DNA of 64,000 nt. Source: Tumebacillus avium. Its GTDB lineage: Bacteria > Bacillota > Bacilli > Tumebacillales > Tumebacillaceae. The stretch spans positions 2,518,501 through 2,582,500 of the forward strand of contig NZ_CP021434.1 of the NCBI RefSeq assembly GCF_002162355.1, read 5' to 3'. A program made the translations under genes and the position numbers. The first letter of the stretch is position 1, and every line of letters begins with the position of its first letter. Shown here piece by piece: positions 8,864 through 17,425 of the stretch. The notes below the pieces were generated by a model. That model saw only the letters and a program-made list of their open reading frames with translations, had not been told where the DNA came from and did no database searches.

Positions 8864-8892
8864 GACCACGTACAAATTAAAAAAAGGAAAAA

Positions 8893-8942
8893 GACGACTC
8901 TGTATGATGTGCCGCTGCGCTAACAGTTGCACCAGAGTCGTC
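8893..8942 (+). other. long-loop hairpin in the Tn552-like leader
   Basis: Perfect 10-bp inverted repeat GACGACTCTG/CAGAGTCGTC separated by 30 nt, located between the end promoter and the first gene. It may act as an attenuator or mRNA-stability element; function unknown. Confidence 0.4.
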
Positions 8943-8973
8943 CCAAAAAATCGCATGATCATTTTATCAAATT

Positions 8974-9510
8974 ATGGGCTCGAAGAAAATAGAAAACGTG
9001 GTGTTTTTCGTTAGGAGTGCAGAGCAGCATATCTGCCCTGTCTGTGAGCATGAACTGTTCGTGATCGGTAGCAGGAGTCGCATTGGGCGTAAGCCAACCA
9101 GTGAACGGGTCACCTATATCATTCGTCGTTTGCGTTGCAAGGGGTGCGGGAAGATCCATCATGAGTTGCCGGACCTGCTCGTTCCTTATAAACGTTATGA
9201 AGCCGAATGCCTTGAAGCAGTCTTGTCTCAGGCGCAGACCTCAGACGTAGCCGCTGATGAATCAACCCTGTATCGCTGGCACATTTGGTTCAAGGTGTGC
9301 TGGCAATACTGGGTTAATTGTTTATCAACGGTTGCAGCGCGTCAAGAAAATCCGGTGGAGCCATTGTCCGTACCTTCACCGTCTGCACTCCAAAGGATCG
9401 GACATTACGTTGGACAAGAGGCAGGTTGGCTGGCGAGAGTTGTCCGACCCATCGTTCATTCTCAATTATGGGTACATACCCGTTTCGCCTTCTTGTCCGC
9501 GATTCCCTAA
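8974..9510 (+). CDS. transposon-associated zinc-ribbon protein (DUF6431-like)
   Basis: 178 aa with a treble/zinc-ribbon pattern, CPVC near residue 20 and CKGC near residue 55, followed by a basic region. Resembles the small DUF6431 proteins that precede Tn552/Mu-like transposase genes in Bacillales (recalled, not searched). The start is uncertain: ATG 8974 lacks a clear ribosome site and an in-frame GTG lies at 8998. Same strand and order as the transposase and ATPase genes, so probably the first gene of the transposition operon. Confidence 0.6.
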   Translation: MGSKKIENVVFFVRSAEQHICPVCEHELFVIGSRSRIGRKPTSERVTYIIRRLRCKGCGKIHHELPDLLVPYKRYEAECLEAVLSQAQTSDVAADESTLYRWHIWFKVCWQYWVNCLSTVAARQENPVEPLSVPSPSALQRIGHYVGQEAGWLARVVRPIVHSQLWVHTRFAFLSAIP

Positions 9511-9518
9511 GGTATCGT

Positions 9519-9552
9519 GAATCTACATCCTATTGGAAAGGACTGTAGATTC
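9519..9552 (+). promoter_or_regulatory. hairpin around the transposase ribosome-binding site
   Basis: 9-bp stem GAATCTACA/TGTAGATTC closes a loop that contains GGAAAGGA; the stem ends 2 nt before the transposase ATG. It could limit transposase translation. Confidence 0.45.
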
Positions 9553-9554
9553 CT

Positions 9555-10648
9555 ATGAAAAACGACAAAAAGGCAGAAGAGATCGCCGTCGAACGGATGC
9601 AGTTGATCTCTCCTCTGTTGGCCGATGGTATTGACCCTGGAAAAGCCAAAGAGCTGAAGAAAGCCATTTGTGAACAAACCGGCTTATCCGAAAGAACTCT
9701 CCGTCGTTATCTATCTGCCTACCGGGCCGAAGGTTTCGCCGGACTTCGACCTCAAGGGAAGGGTCAAAGGCAAACAGCCGAAGCAATTACTCCCTATCTC
9801 CTTGAGCAAGCCATCCTGCTTCGCCGAGAAGTACCCAGCCGCAGTGTTGCACAAATCATTCAGATCTTGGAGTGGGAAGGTTTAGCGAAGCCCGGTGAGA
9901 TCAAGCGCAGCACCTTGCAGGAAAAATTGATGGAGAACGGCTACAGCACTCGCCACATGCGACTATACTCAACCTCTGGCCTTGCGGCCAGACGCTTTCA
10001 ACACAAACAGCGTAACCAACTGTGGCAAGCTGACATAAAATTCGGGCCGTATCTACCGATTGGTGAAGGCGGAGCCAACAAGCAAGTCTATCTCGTTGCG
10101 TTCATCGACGATGCGACTCGTTATGTGTTGCATGCGGCTTTCTATCCAACACTCGACCAAACGATCGTAGAAGACTGCTTCCGTTTCGCAATACAAACAA
10201 ATGGCGTACCTGATTCTGTCTACTTTGATAACGGCAAGCAATTTCGAACCAAAAGTATGACTCGTACATGTGCAAAACTTGGCATACGTCTTCGCTTTAC
10301 TAGGCCATATGCAGCCGAATCCAAAGGGAAAATCGAGCGCTTCAACCGGGTCATAGACAGTTTCCTAACGGAAGCTGCGCTTGAAAAGCCCCAGACACTC
10401 GACCAGCTCAATCTGTTGTTCCAAGTTTGGCTCACCGAATGTTACCAGACCAAACCCCATTCCGCACTCGATGACAATTCTAGCCCGCAGGTGGCATTTC
10501 GAAGCGGCTCGACGCCGCTCCGGCTCGCCGAGGAATCTCTCATTGCGGATGCGTTTTTACACAGCGAAACGAGAAAAGTGGACAAGGCTGGCTGTATTAG
10601 TTTTATGGGGAAGAAATACGAGGTCGGGCTTTCTTTCATTGGACAAAA
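9555..10648 (+). pseudogene. Tn552-like transposase, N-terminal part (disrupted by IS66)
   Basis: Helix-turn-helix domain (about residues 10-75, GLSERTLRRYLSAYRAEG) followed by an rve/Mu-type integrase core: first Asp in WQADIKF, second in VYFDNGKQF, Glu in ESKGKIERFNR. All three catalytic residues are present, but the C-terminal beta-barrel is cut at GQK by IS66. With the 86 residues at 13155-13416 the intact protein would be about 450 aa, near the 480 aa of Tn552 transposase. The stop at 10650-10652 lies in the IS66 end. Confidence 0.9.
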
Positions 10649-10660
10649 GTAAGCGTAAAA

Positions 10661-10700
10661 CAGTCCCCACCTTGTGTCGTTTGCCGAAAGGTGGGGACTG
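10661..10700. repeat. hairpin in the tnpC-side end of IS66 copy 1
   Basis: 12-bp inverted repeat CAGTCCCCACCT/AGGTGGGGACTG with a loop of about 16 nt, subterminal in the element and present identically in copy 2. Confidence 0.7.
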
Positions 10701-10727
10701 CTTGAAAGATATTCATCGTAAACAAAA

Positions 10728-10770
10728 CACGAATAACCTTCAGCTACGCAAGAACTGAAGGCGATTCGTG
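10728..10770 (-). terminator. terminator of tnpC, copy 1
   Basis: Two-part stem CACGAAT..CCTTCAG / CTGAAGG..ATTCGTG spanning the tnpC stop, followed on the minus strand by TTTTGTTT. Confidence 0.75.
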
Positions 10771-12342
10771 CTTTTTATTAAATACTCGGCAGATGAGCGG
10801 CAGCGTGTCCGACCACGGGAGCAAGCGATCCAGCTCATGGTGATCATGAGGGTTCGCAAGGTTGGGCAGGGTCTCGAAGAGATAGGTCAGGTAGACCAGC
10901 GGATTTACCCCGTTCGCCTTCGCCGTCTCGACAAGACTATAGATCACAGCGCTTGCCTTTGCGCCGCGTGGAGTATTGGCGAACAGCCAATTTTTCCGTC
11001 CAATCACGAATGGTTTGATGGCGCGTTCACTTCGGTTGTTGTCGATCTCCAAACGCCCATCGAGCAAAAACGCCCCCAATGCTACCCATTGGTTCTGGCA
11101 GTACTTTATGGCCTGCCCCAGTGCGCTCTTCGGTAACGCGCGGGATTTTTGAGTCTGTAGCCATACCGAAAATTCCTCCAGTATGGGCCGACTACGCTCC
11201 AAACGGGCCGTGTATCGTTCTTCCGGCGAGGCATCTTTCATCTCGCGTTCGATCGCGAAAAGACGATTGCAGAACTCGAGCCCTTCTTTCGCGGTTACAG
11301 CTGCGGTTCGGCTGGAGGCCGGCAATGCTTTCAGAGCCTCGTCGAACTTGCGGCGAGCATGTGCCCAACACCCGACCAGGGTGACGTTAGGGATCTTCTT
11401 ATACCCCGCGTATCCGTCCACATGCAGGTAGCCGTGAAACTCGGACAGGAACTGTCGCGGGTGTTCGCCTGCTCGTGTCGGCTGGTAGTCATACACGATG
11501 ATCGGATGACTGTTGCGCCCGGTACGGTAAAGCCAGAGATACGATGTGCTCTTGGCTGCCCGACCCGGTTCACGCAGTACTTGCAGGGTCGTTTCATCGG
11601 CATGCAGAATGTCTTGCTTCAGCATGTGCTCTCGCATACGATTCTCCAGCAGGCTCAGCCAGCGGTCAGCTGCATAGATCATCCAGTTGGCCATCGTTTG
11701 TCGCGACAGGTTTACTCCGAGAAGCATGAGTTGCTGCTCCTGACGATACAAGGGCAAGCCTTCCCCGTACTTTTGATTCATGATAAAAGCCAATGCGGAT
11801 GGGGAAGCCAAACTGCCAGGATATACAGGTTGCGGCATGGGAGCTGTCAGCACGGGAGTGCTGATCTCCTCACGCTCACAACGGCGGCACGCATACACAT
11901 AGCGAACATGCTTCAACACTTTTACTTGAGCCGGGATGATTTTCAGCTCTTGGCGAACCTCCGTGCTCATTTCATGGGTAGGACCACCGCAGCACGAGCA
12001 GACCTGCTCGTCTTCCGAGAGACGGTATTCCACCGTTTCAACCGGCAGGTTTTCAAGCAATTCTTCTCGCTGTCCACGTTTCTTCTTGCGGACGTATTGA
12101 ATCGTTTCTGCGGTCGGCTCTGGCACGGCTGTGGAGGATTCGGATTCCGCTTCGTTGAACAGTTCCAACTGATCCGCGTTTGTCCGCTCACTTGAGGCAC
12201 CGAAACGCTTCTGTTGGCTGAGACGAAACTGTTGTTCCAACCAGTTGAGCTTAGCTTTCAACTCTGCGTTTTGTATTCCAAGTTGTATGTTCTGTTTTTG
12301 AAGTTCTTCAATGGTGGTTGGGATGGCTATTGTAGGTTTCAT
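10744..12342 (-). CDS. tnpC: IS66 transposase TnpC, copy 1
   Basis: 532 aa, full length for IS66 TnpC. N-terminal leucine-rich coiled coil (about 8-50), zinc-finger CSCCGG with CRRC, then the DDE core: Asp in ILHADETT, Asp in LHVDGYAGY, Glu in NNRSERAIKPF. It catalyses transposition of the element. Identical to the copy at 32052. The tnpB-tnpC gap is about 60 bp. Confidence 0.97.
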   Translation of the reverse strand: MKPTIAIPTTIEELQKQNIQLGIQNAELKAKLNWLEQQFRLSQQKRFGASSERTNADQLELFNEAESESSTAVPEPTAETIQYVRKKKRGQREELLENLPVETVEYRLSEDEQVCSCCGGPTHEMSTEVRQELKIIPAQVKVLKHVRYVYACRRCEREEISTPVLTAPMPQPVYPGSLASPSALAFIMNQKYGEGLPLYRQEQQLMLLGVNLSRQTMANWMIYAADRWLSLLENRMREHMLKQDILHADETTLQVLREPGRAAKSTSYLWLYRTGRNSHPIIVYDYQPTRAGEHPRQFLSEFHGYLHVDGYAGYKKIPNVTLVGCWAHARRKFDEALKALPASSRTAAVTAKEGLEFCNRLFAIEREMKDASPEERYTARLERSRPILEEFSVWLQTQKSRALPKSALGQAIKYCQNQWVALGAFLLDGRLEIDNNRSERAIKPFVIGRKNWLFANTPRGAKASAVIYSLVETAKANGVNPLVYLTYLFETLPNLANPHDHHELDRLLPWSDTLPLICRVFNKKHESPSVLA

Positions 12343-12400
12343 ACTTTTTTCTTCGCCTTGAAGCTCTCATTCTCCTAGTGAGAACAAGAATTTTTTCATA

Positions 12401-12757
12401 CTAAATCACCGTCTGTGCGGTGAGTTTCGGGTGTGCCTTTCGTTGCTGAAGCGACAAGCCATCCAGAAGCCACCGCAACTCTCTTCGACTGATCTGCATC
12501 GTTGGACCAGATTTCTTTTGCGGCCATTGGAAGGTTCCTCGCTCTAAGCGGCGATAGTAGAGCCAAAAGCCGTTATGCTCCCAGTGCAGGATTTTAAGTT
12601 TGTCTCGTTGCCGATTGCAAAAGACAAACAGGCATTGGGAGAATGGATCCAGTTCGAAACTCTCCTGAACCAAGGCGGCCAAACCGTCTATCGACTTGCG
12701 AAGGTCCGTGTGGCCGCTGGCTATGTAGACACGAGTTATGTCGGTTTCGTTTAACAT
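12401..12757 (-). CDS. tnpB: IS66 accessory protein TnpB, copy 1
   Basis: 118 aa with the TnpB signature GHTDLRKSIDGLA and FCNRQRDKLKILHWEHNGFWL (Orf2 family). Required together with TnpA and TnpC for transposition in studied IS66 elements. Overlaps the 3' end of tnpA by 7 nt (12751-12757), suggesting coupled translation. Confidence 0.95.
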   Translation of the reverse strand: MLNETDITRVYIASGHTDLRKSIDGLAALVQESFELDPFSQCLFVFCNRQRDKLKILHWEHNGFWLYYRRLERGTFQWPQKKSGPTMQISRRELRWLLDGLSLQQRKAHPKLTAQTVI

Positions 12758-13062
12758 ATCGTTTGCAAGGCAAGGACGACATCCGCCAACAGGTCTCGAT
12801 TGAAACCTGGCTTGACTTCGATCACGGCAGAGCCAATTTTGACCTGCAAGCAGGAGTCGGTTTCGTTACTTGGCTGTTGGTCTGCGCAGACCTCCAACCA
12901 GCGAGGTGAAGGCATCTCAGTGTTGGAGAGCTTGCGCAGCCAATAGTAGTACTGGCGAGAATTGATCTGATGAGCTGTACACCACGCCGCTACACTTTGA
13001 CCGCTGGCGCGGCAGTCAGAGATTCGAGATTCCCATACAGCTCGAAGCTCGCTTCGAGTCAT
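12751..13062 (-). CDS. tnpA: IS66 accessory protein TnpA, copy 1
   Basis: 103-aa helix-turn-helix-type Orf1 of IS66 (WESRISDCRASGQSVAAWC, then YYYWLRKL), probably the end-binding factor. Its ribosome site GGAGG is inside a 9-bp hairpin (13070-13095). First gene of the tnpABC operon. Confidence 0.93.
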   Translation of the reverse strand: MTRSELRAVWESRISDCRASGQSVAAWCTAHQINSRQYYYWLRKLSNTEMPSPRWLEVCADQQPSNETDSCLQVKIGSAVIEVKPGFNRDLLADVVLALQTIC

Positions 13063-13069
13063 AAAAAAT

Positions 13070-13095
13070 TCCTCCTCATTTCCGTCTGAGGAGGA
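13070..13095 (-). promoter_or_regulatory. hairpin sequestering the tnpA ribosome site, copy 1
   Basis: TCCTCCTCA/TGAGGAGGA stem with 8-nt loop, followed on the minus strand by ATTTTTT and the tnpA ATG. The stem contains the ribosome site, and the T tract makes it terminator-like for transcripts entering from outside. Confidence 0.75.
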
Positions 13096-13154
13096 TTATC
13101 TCATGCTCTATGTTTCGTGTGGAGGTGGGGAGTATTAGACGCTTACGGACAAAA

Positions 13155-13416
13155 GGTTGAAGTCGTCTACGACCCGCGTGACATCTCGACGATTACAATT
13201 GAGTATGGCAGCCATACACCGTGGCAGGCGAAAGAACTGATCATAGGTGAATGGGCAGGAAGACGCCCCTCTATCCCGTCGACAATTGAACCGCTTATAG
13301 TCGAAGGTTCACGGTTACTGGACGCTGCGGAGAAGAAGAATCAAGTCAGGAAAGAACGTCAAACACGCGCCGTCTCATTCCGCAAAATTCGGGAGGAGGC
13401 GAAGCGAGATGTTTGA
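13155..13416 (+). pseudogene. Tn552-like transposase, C-terminal fragment
   Basis: Continues the transposase frame after the IS66 insertion: VEVVYDPRDISTITIEY is the typical C-terminal Mu-type beta-barrel strand, followed by a basic helical tail ending in EEAKRDV. Removing the IS66 and one GGACAAAA copy restores an uninterrupted frame. The IS66 end supplies an in-frame GTG at 13117. The last codons overlap the ATPase start at 13409. Confidence 0.88.
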
Positions 13417-14209
13417 GGCGTTTTATGAAATGGCGAGAACCCCTTTTTCTCGTGATATGCCTACCCATGAGCTGTATGCGTCGGATGTTTTGGAAGAAAC
13501 GCTTGAGAGATTGGAATATACGGCCGAAAGGCAATGGTTCTCCGTTGTGACCGGCGATTGCGGAACTGGTAAAACAACGACCATCCGCCGATTCGCGGAT
13601 GTGCTCGACACATCGAGATTTAAACTGTTGTACCTATCCGATTCAAAGCTAACGCCTCGCCATTTTTACAAGGGATTGCTTGAACAGTTGGGGTGTGAAG
13701 CGAAGTTTTATCGAGGGGACAGCAAGAGACAACTGCATCGGGAAATTGAGCTGATGCGGGGGATTCATCGCCTGCAACCAGTCGTGGTGGTCGATGAAGC
13801 GCATCTGCTAGACAAAGAAATGTTTGAAGAAGTACGGTTTCTGCTGAACTTCAAAATGGATGCCCAGAGTCCAATGGCTCTGATCCTGGTCGGACAAAAT
13901 GAACTGTGGGATCGCCTTCAACTCCAGATGTTTACGGCCATTCGGCAAAGGATTGATCTACAGTGCAAACTGGTTCACTACGACCGCGCACAGGTTGGGG
14001 CGTACATAGCTCGTCATCTGGAATATGCGGGCGTTAGCCGTGACATTTTCACGGATGGTGCGGTCGATGAGATCTATCGTTATTCAAGTGGTACGATTCG
14101 CTTGGTTAATAAGGCTGCCACACATAGTCTGATCTATGGAGCAGCAAATAAGCATCGAATCATTGACGACCACATGGTGAAACGGGTAATCGCGGGAGAA
14201 TTGACTTGA
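13409..14209 (+). CDS. transposition AAA+ ATPase (ExeA/TniB/Tn552 p271-like)
   Basis: 266 aa, intact. Walker A GDCGTGKTT (about residues 48-56), Walker B VVVVDEAH (about 127-134), sensor region LILVGQNELW. In Tn552/Tn7-like systems this protein selects target DNA and activates the DDE transposase. Start overlaps the transposase C-terminus by 8 nt with GGGAGGAGG upstream, showing original coupling. The C-terminal end of the transposon lies about 110 bp downstream. Confidence 0.9.
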   Translation: MFEAFYEMARTPFSRDMPTHELYASDVLEETLERLEYTAERQWFSVVTGDCGTGKTTTIRRFADVLDTSRFKLLYLSDSKLTPRHFYKGLLEQLGCEAKFYRGDSKRQLHREIELMRGIHRLQPVVVVDEAHLLDKEMFEEVRFLLNFKMDAQSPMALILVGQNELWDRLQLQMFTAIRQRIDLQCKLVHYDRAQVGAYIARHLEYAGVSRDIFTDGAVDEIYRYSSGTIRLVNKAATHSLIYGAANKHRIIDDHMVKRVIAGELT

Positions 14210-14260
14210 TTCTCCCGTTTTTTCTTTCAGGTTTAACATCGCTCACGCGGTCATCTTTTT

Positions 14261-14319
14261 CGTCAATTCTTGGACAGCAGAGCCTGTCAATTTACGGACA
14301 TTATAGGGCAGTAGTAACA
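14261..14319. repeat. Tn552-like right end with two transposase-site repeats
   Basis: Inverted copies of the TGTCC-N4-ATTGAC-type element at 14261-14276 and 14285-14300, then terminal GTAACA at 14314-14319, mirroring the left end. Confidence 0.75.
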
Positions 14320-15462
14320 GTTTGTGCCCGTCCCCTTTTTTCCCTGTCGGGCCTTACGAGTGCTGAGATGCCCTGCCGGACATTGGACTGCATCTGCGTC
14401 TTTAACATAACGAAATCCATCCTCAAGATCTTGAGATGTGTGAACGGTCGGATTGAGTGGTATCGTAGCGGTAATGTCCAATTCGTGCAACAATTTCAAG
14501 TTATTACTTCCAGAATAAGCTGTGTCGGCAAGGACCTCCTCTACCTGTACCCCAACTGCCTGACTCGCATGGAGCAAAGTGGGAAGCTGTTTTCCATCAT
14601 CAAAAGTACCCGGAGTAACTTCCACCGCAGTAATAATCTCTTCTTCTGTCATTGCAAGATGCTCTTTATATCCAAAAAAAGAAACAGTCTTAGACTTCCA
14701 TCCAAAACGAGCGTCCGGGTCAATGGCCGACCGAATTCCTTTGCGTGCTAACAAGCGCTCATCTTCAACAATTTGCTTGGCGAAGCGAAGCTTTTCAAGA
14801 ATGGCCCCTTCAGCATCTGGTAAATGAAATTCTACCTGTTCTCCTAAGTCAGCAAGAAAATGAAGCATCGTTTTTTCTTGTTCTTCAATGGCCCCCATTA
14901 ATTTAGGAAAAGAGGGTAATTTCTTTTGAAGTTTCGGATGTTTCTTCGTAACGGAACGCAACAACCGTTTCGCCGCATCTTTCAGAACATCAAGCGCGGA
15001 TTGTGTTTTTGTATTCGCGTGCGTATGAGTGGAGTCGAGAATAAGCACTTTTGATTTCAAGAGCTTCTTGTCAACGCACTGTCGCACAAGCGCTTCGAGA
15101 ACCATTTCCACACGGCTAGCGCCCAGTCGATGATTTCGAAAGCGGGATAACTGGGTCGGATCGGGCAACGAATCTTCCGGATTCAGTCCTACAAACCATT
15201 TGTAGGCGAGATTCACCTGAGCATCTTGGATCACTCTCTCGTCTGAAAGCTTGTATAAAAACTGTAGAAAAAGCAGGCGAAACAGGAGCTCTGGTTCATT
15301 CGCAGGGCGTCCGTAAAATACGCAGTAGCTGTCTTGTACCAACTCATGTATGAAAGAGAATTCCACTATCTCGTTGATCTTACGTAGGACATGGTCCTCA
15401 GGAATGAGCTCATAGAGCTCCGCATGAAAGGATGCTTTGGTTTGCTTCGATGTATACAACAT
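14320..15462 (-). pseudogene. IS1182 transposase, N-terminal part (disrupted)
   Basis: 381 residues: N-terminal DUF772-type region (LLFRLLFLQFLYKLSDERV), first Asp in VLILDSTHTHANT, second Asp in VLADTAYSGSNN. The glutamate-bearing C-terminus is at 8449-8790, 5.5 kb away. ATG 15462 is preferred over GTG 15477 because GAGGG lies 8 nt upstream. The frame stops inside the inserted transposon after a few foreign codons. Confidence 0.92.
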
Positions 15463-15503
15463 GAAATCGTCCCTCACCTCGTAGTATTAAATCCATTATA
15501 AAA

Positions 15504-15531
15504 GAAACAGCATCCGTGTGGATGCTGTTTC
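15504..15531. repeat. 12-bp hairpin in IS1182 leader
   Basis: Perfect GAAACAGCATCC/GGATGCTGTTTC with a 4-nt loop, followed on the minus strand by TTTTATAAT. It may block transcription entering the element from outside. Confidence 0.6.
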
Positions 15532-15582
15532 CAAGTTTTATGCTGTGTTTTGCAGTGCTCTCTTGAATAGGGGATTTTTTCA

Positions 15583-15942
15583 TTCCATAATTTTGATTCG
15601 AGCTGTATCACCATCTAGTGGTCTCTCAAATTGGTTGGTTTAACAGTTACGTTCATAACGAATCGTTTTAACACCATAATGTTAGCTTTCAGCCAATCAG
15701 TATTCGGCTCCCGATTGTGCATAAGTCATCCGTTCGTTTCCTTTTCTAGGATGTGTGAGGTGGTCATTATTTTCGTCATCTGTGAATAGGCAATATCAGC
15801 AGGATTTTGTATTGTTCTTCTCGCCTTGGTAGTTTTGAAAAATTCTTGGTGATTTTGAGAGGTCATTTAGATTGTATACCTCGTATTTTTATAGTGTGGT
15901 ATACTGGGTTTATTGCAAGTGGAGAAACGGAGGTTGCGTACT
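15583..15942. other. intergenic region with inverted-repeat operator candidate
   Basis: 360 bp with no convincing gene. A+T-rich; the regulator promoter should lie here. The inverted repeat GTATACC-N17-GGTATAC (15874-15880 and 15898-15904) ends about 40 bp before the regulator start and overlaps a TATACT -10-like box; it could be an autoregulatory operator. Confidence 0.45.
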
Positions 15943-17256
15943 GTGGAAACCGGGACGGTCGAGACGATTGGTCAAAAGATTAAACGACTGCGCTTGGAAA
16001 AGGGCATGACGCAGGGCGAGGTTGCGGACGGGTATGTCACGATCTCGATGATCAGCCAGTTGGAGCGGGATCGGAATACGGCGTCGGTGGAACTTTTGCA
16101 GCATTTAGCACGGAAGTTGCAAGTGCCTTTGCATGAGTTGGTGGAAGATGAAGTGGAGCAGATGGAGAAGGCTTGTCTGCAGAAACTGGTAAAAGTGTAT
16201 TTGGAGACGAACCAGCCGACGGAATCAGAACCGCTGTTGGTGCGGCTGCGGGGGCGGTCAGACCTGTCGCAGGCAGAGACGATTGAGTTGACGGTGGAGA
16301 TGGGCGAGTGTTTGTACCAGCAAGAAAGGTATGATGAGGCCCTAAGGGAATTGTTACCGCTTGCTGAGGAGTTGGAAGCGGTGAACTATGATGATGCTCA
16401 TGTATTGGCTTTGGTGCGGTATACGTTGGGGAATGTATACAATCAGATGCAGAACTTTAGCAATGCAAACTATAACTACCGCAAAGCATTTGATTACACC
16501 AACCGGTTTCCGACAATTAATGCTTTGGCGGCAAAGATCGCTTACAACGTTGGTTTGACACTGCGCAAGATCGGACTTACTCATCAGGCGATGCCTTATT
16601 TGAGAACTTCGCACGACTACTTCAGACAGACCGGGGAGCTTTCCAAACTTGCGATCACGATCTATGAGCAAGGCATCACTTATCGGGAAGCGCATGATTT
16701 CCAGCACGCTGTGGAGTGTTTTGATCACGCGAAGATCATTTTTCATAGCCTGAATTTGAAAAACTATTCCTATATCGTGCAAAGGACGATTGCTTCTACA
16801 GTCACTGCCTTAGAAGACCCGGAGCTTGCCGTCTCTCAACTTCACGCGTGTATCGAACCGTTTGAGGAAGAGCAAAATTATTCGAATCTCATCCTCGTGT
16901 ATTCCAGAATCGCGTCGCTTCATCTGAAGACAGGCAACTACCTGGAGTCACATGTTGCGTTGCAGAAGGCTATGGTTTTGGTAGAACAGCACGGTTTCAA
17001 TACTTCTCCTGAAGCCGCAGACTGCTTGCAGACCTTAGCGAACTGCTATTTAAAACAGGAAAAATTCGATGAGGCAATTTCTTGCTCTTTAAAATCTGCT
17101 CATATCTTTGGTACAATTGGATTGATAACTGAACAGATCGATTCACTTGAAATTGCAGTCGATTCGTACCAAAGTCTGGAGAATTACAAGCAAGCACTTG
17201 AATTAGAAAGAGAGTGCAATAACTTGTTCAGGCAGTTACATAACAAGGAGCGGTGA
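15943..17256 (+). CDS. RRNPP-type transcriptional regulator (XRE HTH + TPR domain)
   Basis: 437 aa. N-terminal Cro/C1-type HTH (about residues 5-62: IGQKIKRLRLEKGMTQ, then SMISQLERDR) followed by about nine TPR-like helix pairs to the C-terminus, the architecture of peptide receptors such as PlcR, NprR and PrgX. GTG 15943 is chosen because GGAGG lies 9 nt upstream; a TTG at 15913 has no such site. It is followed after 5 nt by a secreted peptide gene, its probable ligand source. Paralogues at 30357-34191 (disrupted) and 34362. Confidence 0.88.
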   Translation: METGTVETIGQKIKRLRLEKGMTQGEVADGYVTISMISQLERDRNTASVELLQHLARKLQVPLHELVEDEVEQMEKACLQKLVKVYLETNQPTESEPLLVRLRGRSDLSQAETIELTVEMGECLYQQERYDEALRELLPLAEELEAVNYDDAHVLALVRYTLGNVYNQMQNFSNANYNYRKAFDYTNRFPTINALAAKIAYNVGLTLRKIGLTHQAMPYLRTSHDYFRQTGELSKLAITIYEQGITYREAHDFQHAVECFDHAKIIFHSLNLKNYSYIVQRTIASTVTALEDPELAVSQLHACIEPFEEEQNYSNLILVYSRIASLHLKTGNYLESHVALQKAMVLVEQHGFNTSPEAADCLQTLANCYLKQEKFDEAISCSLKSAHIFGTIGLITEQIDSLEIAVDSYQSLENYKQALELERECNNLFRQLHNKER

Positions 17257-17261
17257 AAACG

Positions 17262-17420
17262 ATGAGAAAGAAATTGCTGATTTTGTTCCTCGCCTTTGCC
17301 TTCATCGGAGCTGTTTTCGTGTCTGGTCCGAATCAACAAGCGCAATATGAGCCAGGTATCCCCATGGATGTCGTGACGGCAGCGTATGAACCGGGAATCC
17401 CTATGAGTATTACGACTTAA
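17262..17420 (+). CDS. putative signalling peptide precursor (Phr/NprX-like), duplicated YEPGIPM motif
   Basis: 52 aa. Basic start and hydrophobic segment (MRKKLLILFLAFAFIGAVFV), then a short tail holding two copies of YEPGIPM (residues 29-35 and 42-48). AAGGAG (17245-17250) lies 11 nt before the ATG, and the gene starts 5 nt after the receptor-like regulator's stop and is closed by a terminator. Size, export signal, position and repeat are those of RRNPP pheromone precursors. The mature form is not known; the tail core matches the peptide at 30220-30351. Confidence 0.75.
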   Translation: MRKKLLILFLAFAFIGAVFVSGPNQQAQYEPGIPMDVVTAAYEPGIPMSITT

Positions 17421-17425
17421 CCATG

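Larger units (their letters stand above)
10649..13146 (-). mobile_element. IS66-family insertion sequence, copy 1 (2498 bp)
   Basis: Ends GTAAGCGT...ACGCTTAC, flanked by an 8-bp duplication GGACAAAA (10641-10648 and 13147-13154). Contains tnpA, tnpB and tnpC on the minus strand. It lies inside the transposase gene of the Tn552-like element. Same length as the copy at 31248-33745 and encoding identical proteins, but in the opposite orientation. Confidence 0.97.
8797..14319 (+). mobile_element. Tn552-like transposon (DUF6431-like protein, Mu/Tn552-type transposase, AAA ATPase), itself carrying an IS66
   Basis: Ends are TGTTAC...GTAACA, flanked by a 6-bp duplication GTTTGT (8791-8796 and 14320-14325). 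A 15-16-bp element (TGTCCAARAATTGACG type) recurs at 8840-8855, 14261-14276 and 14285-14300, as expected for transposase-binding sites in Tn552/Tn7-like ends. Without the nested IS66 the unit is about 3.0 kb. A 5-bp duplication with an extra T at the left end is an alternative reading of the same junction. Confidence 0.85.
8348..15582 (-). mobile_element. IS1182-family insertion sequence, interrupted by a Tn552-like transposon
   Basis: Imperfect 35-bp terminal inverted repeats (TGAAAAAATCCCC at 8348 onward and its complement ending at 15582; the repeats also share GAGAGCACTGCAAAA) bound the element. Removing the inserted transposon and one copy of its 6-bp duplication leaves about 1706 bp with a single 494-aa transposase frame on the minus strand. 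No target duplication for IS1182 itself is obvious. A 12-bp hairpin at 15504-15531 lies just outside the transposase start. Confidence 0.85.
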
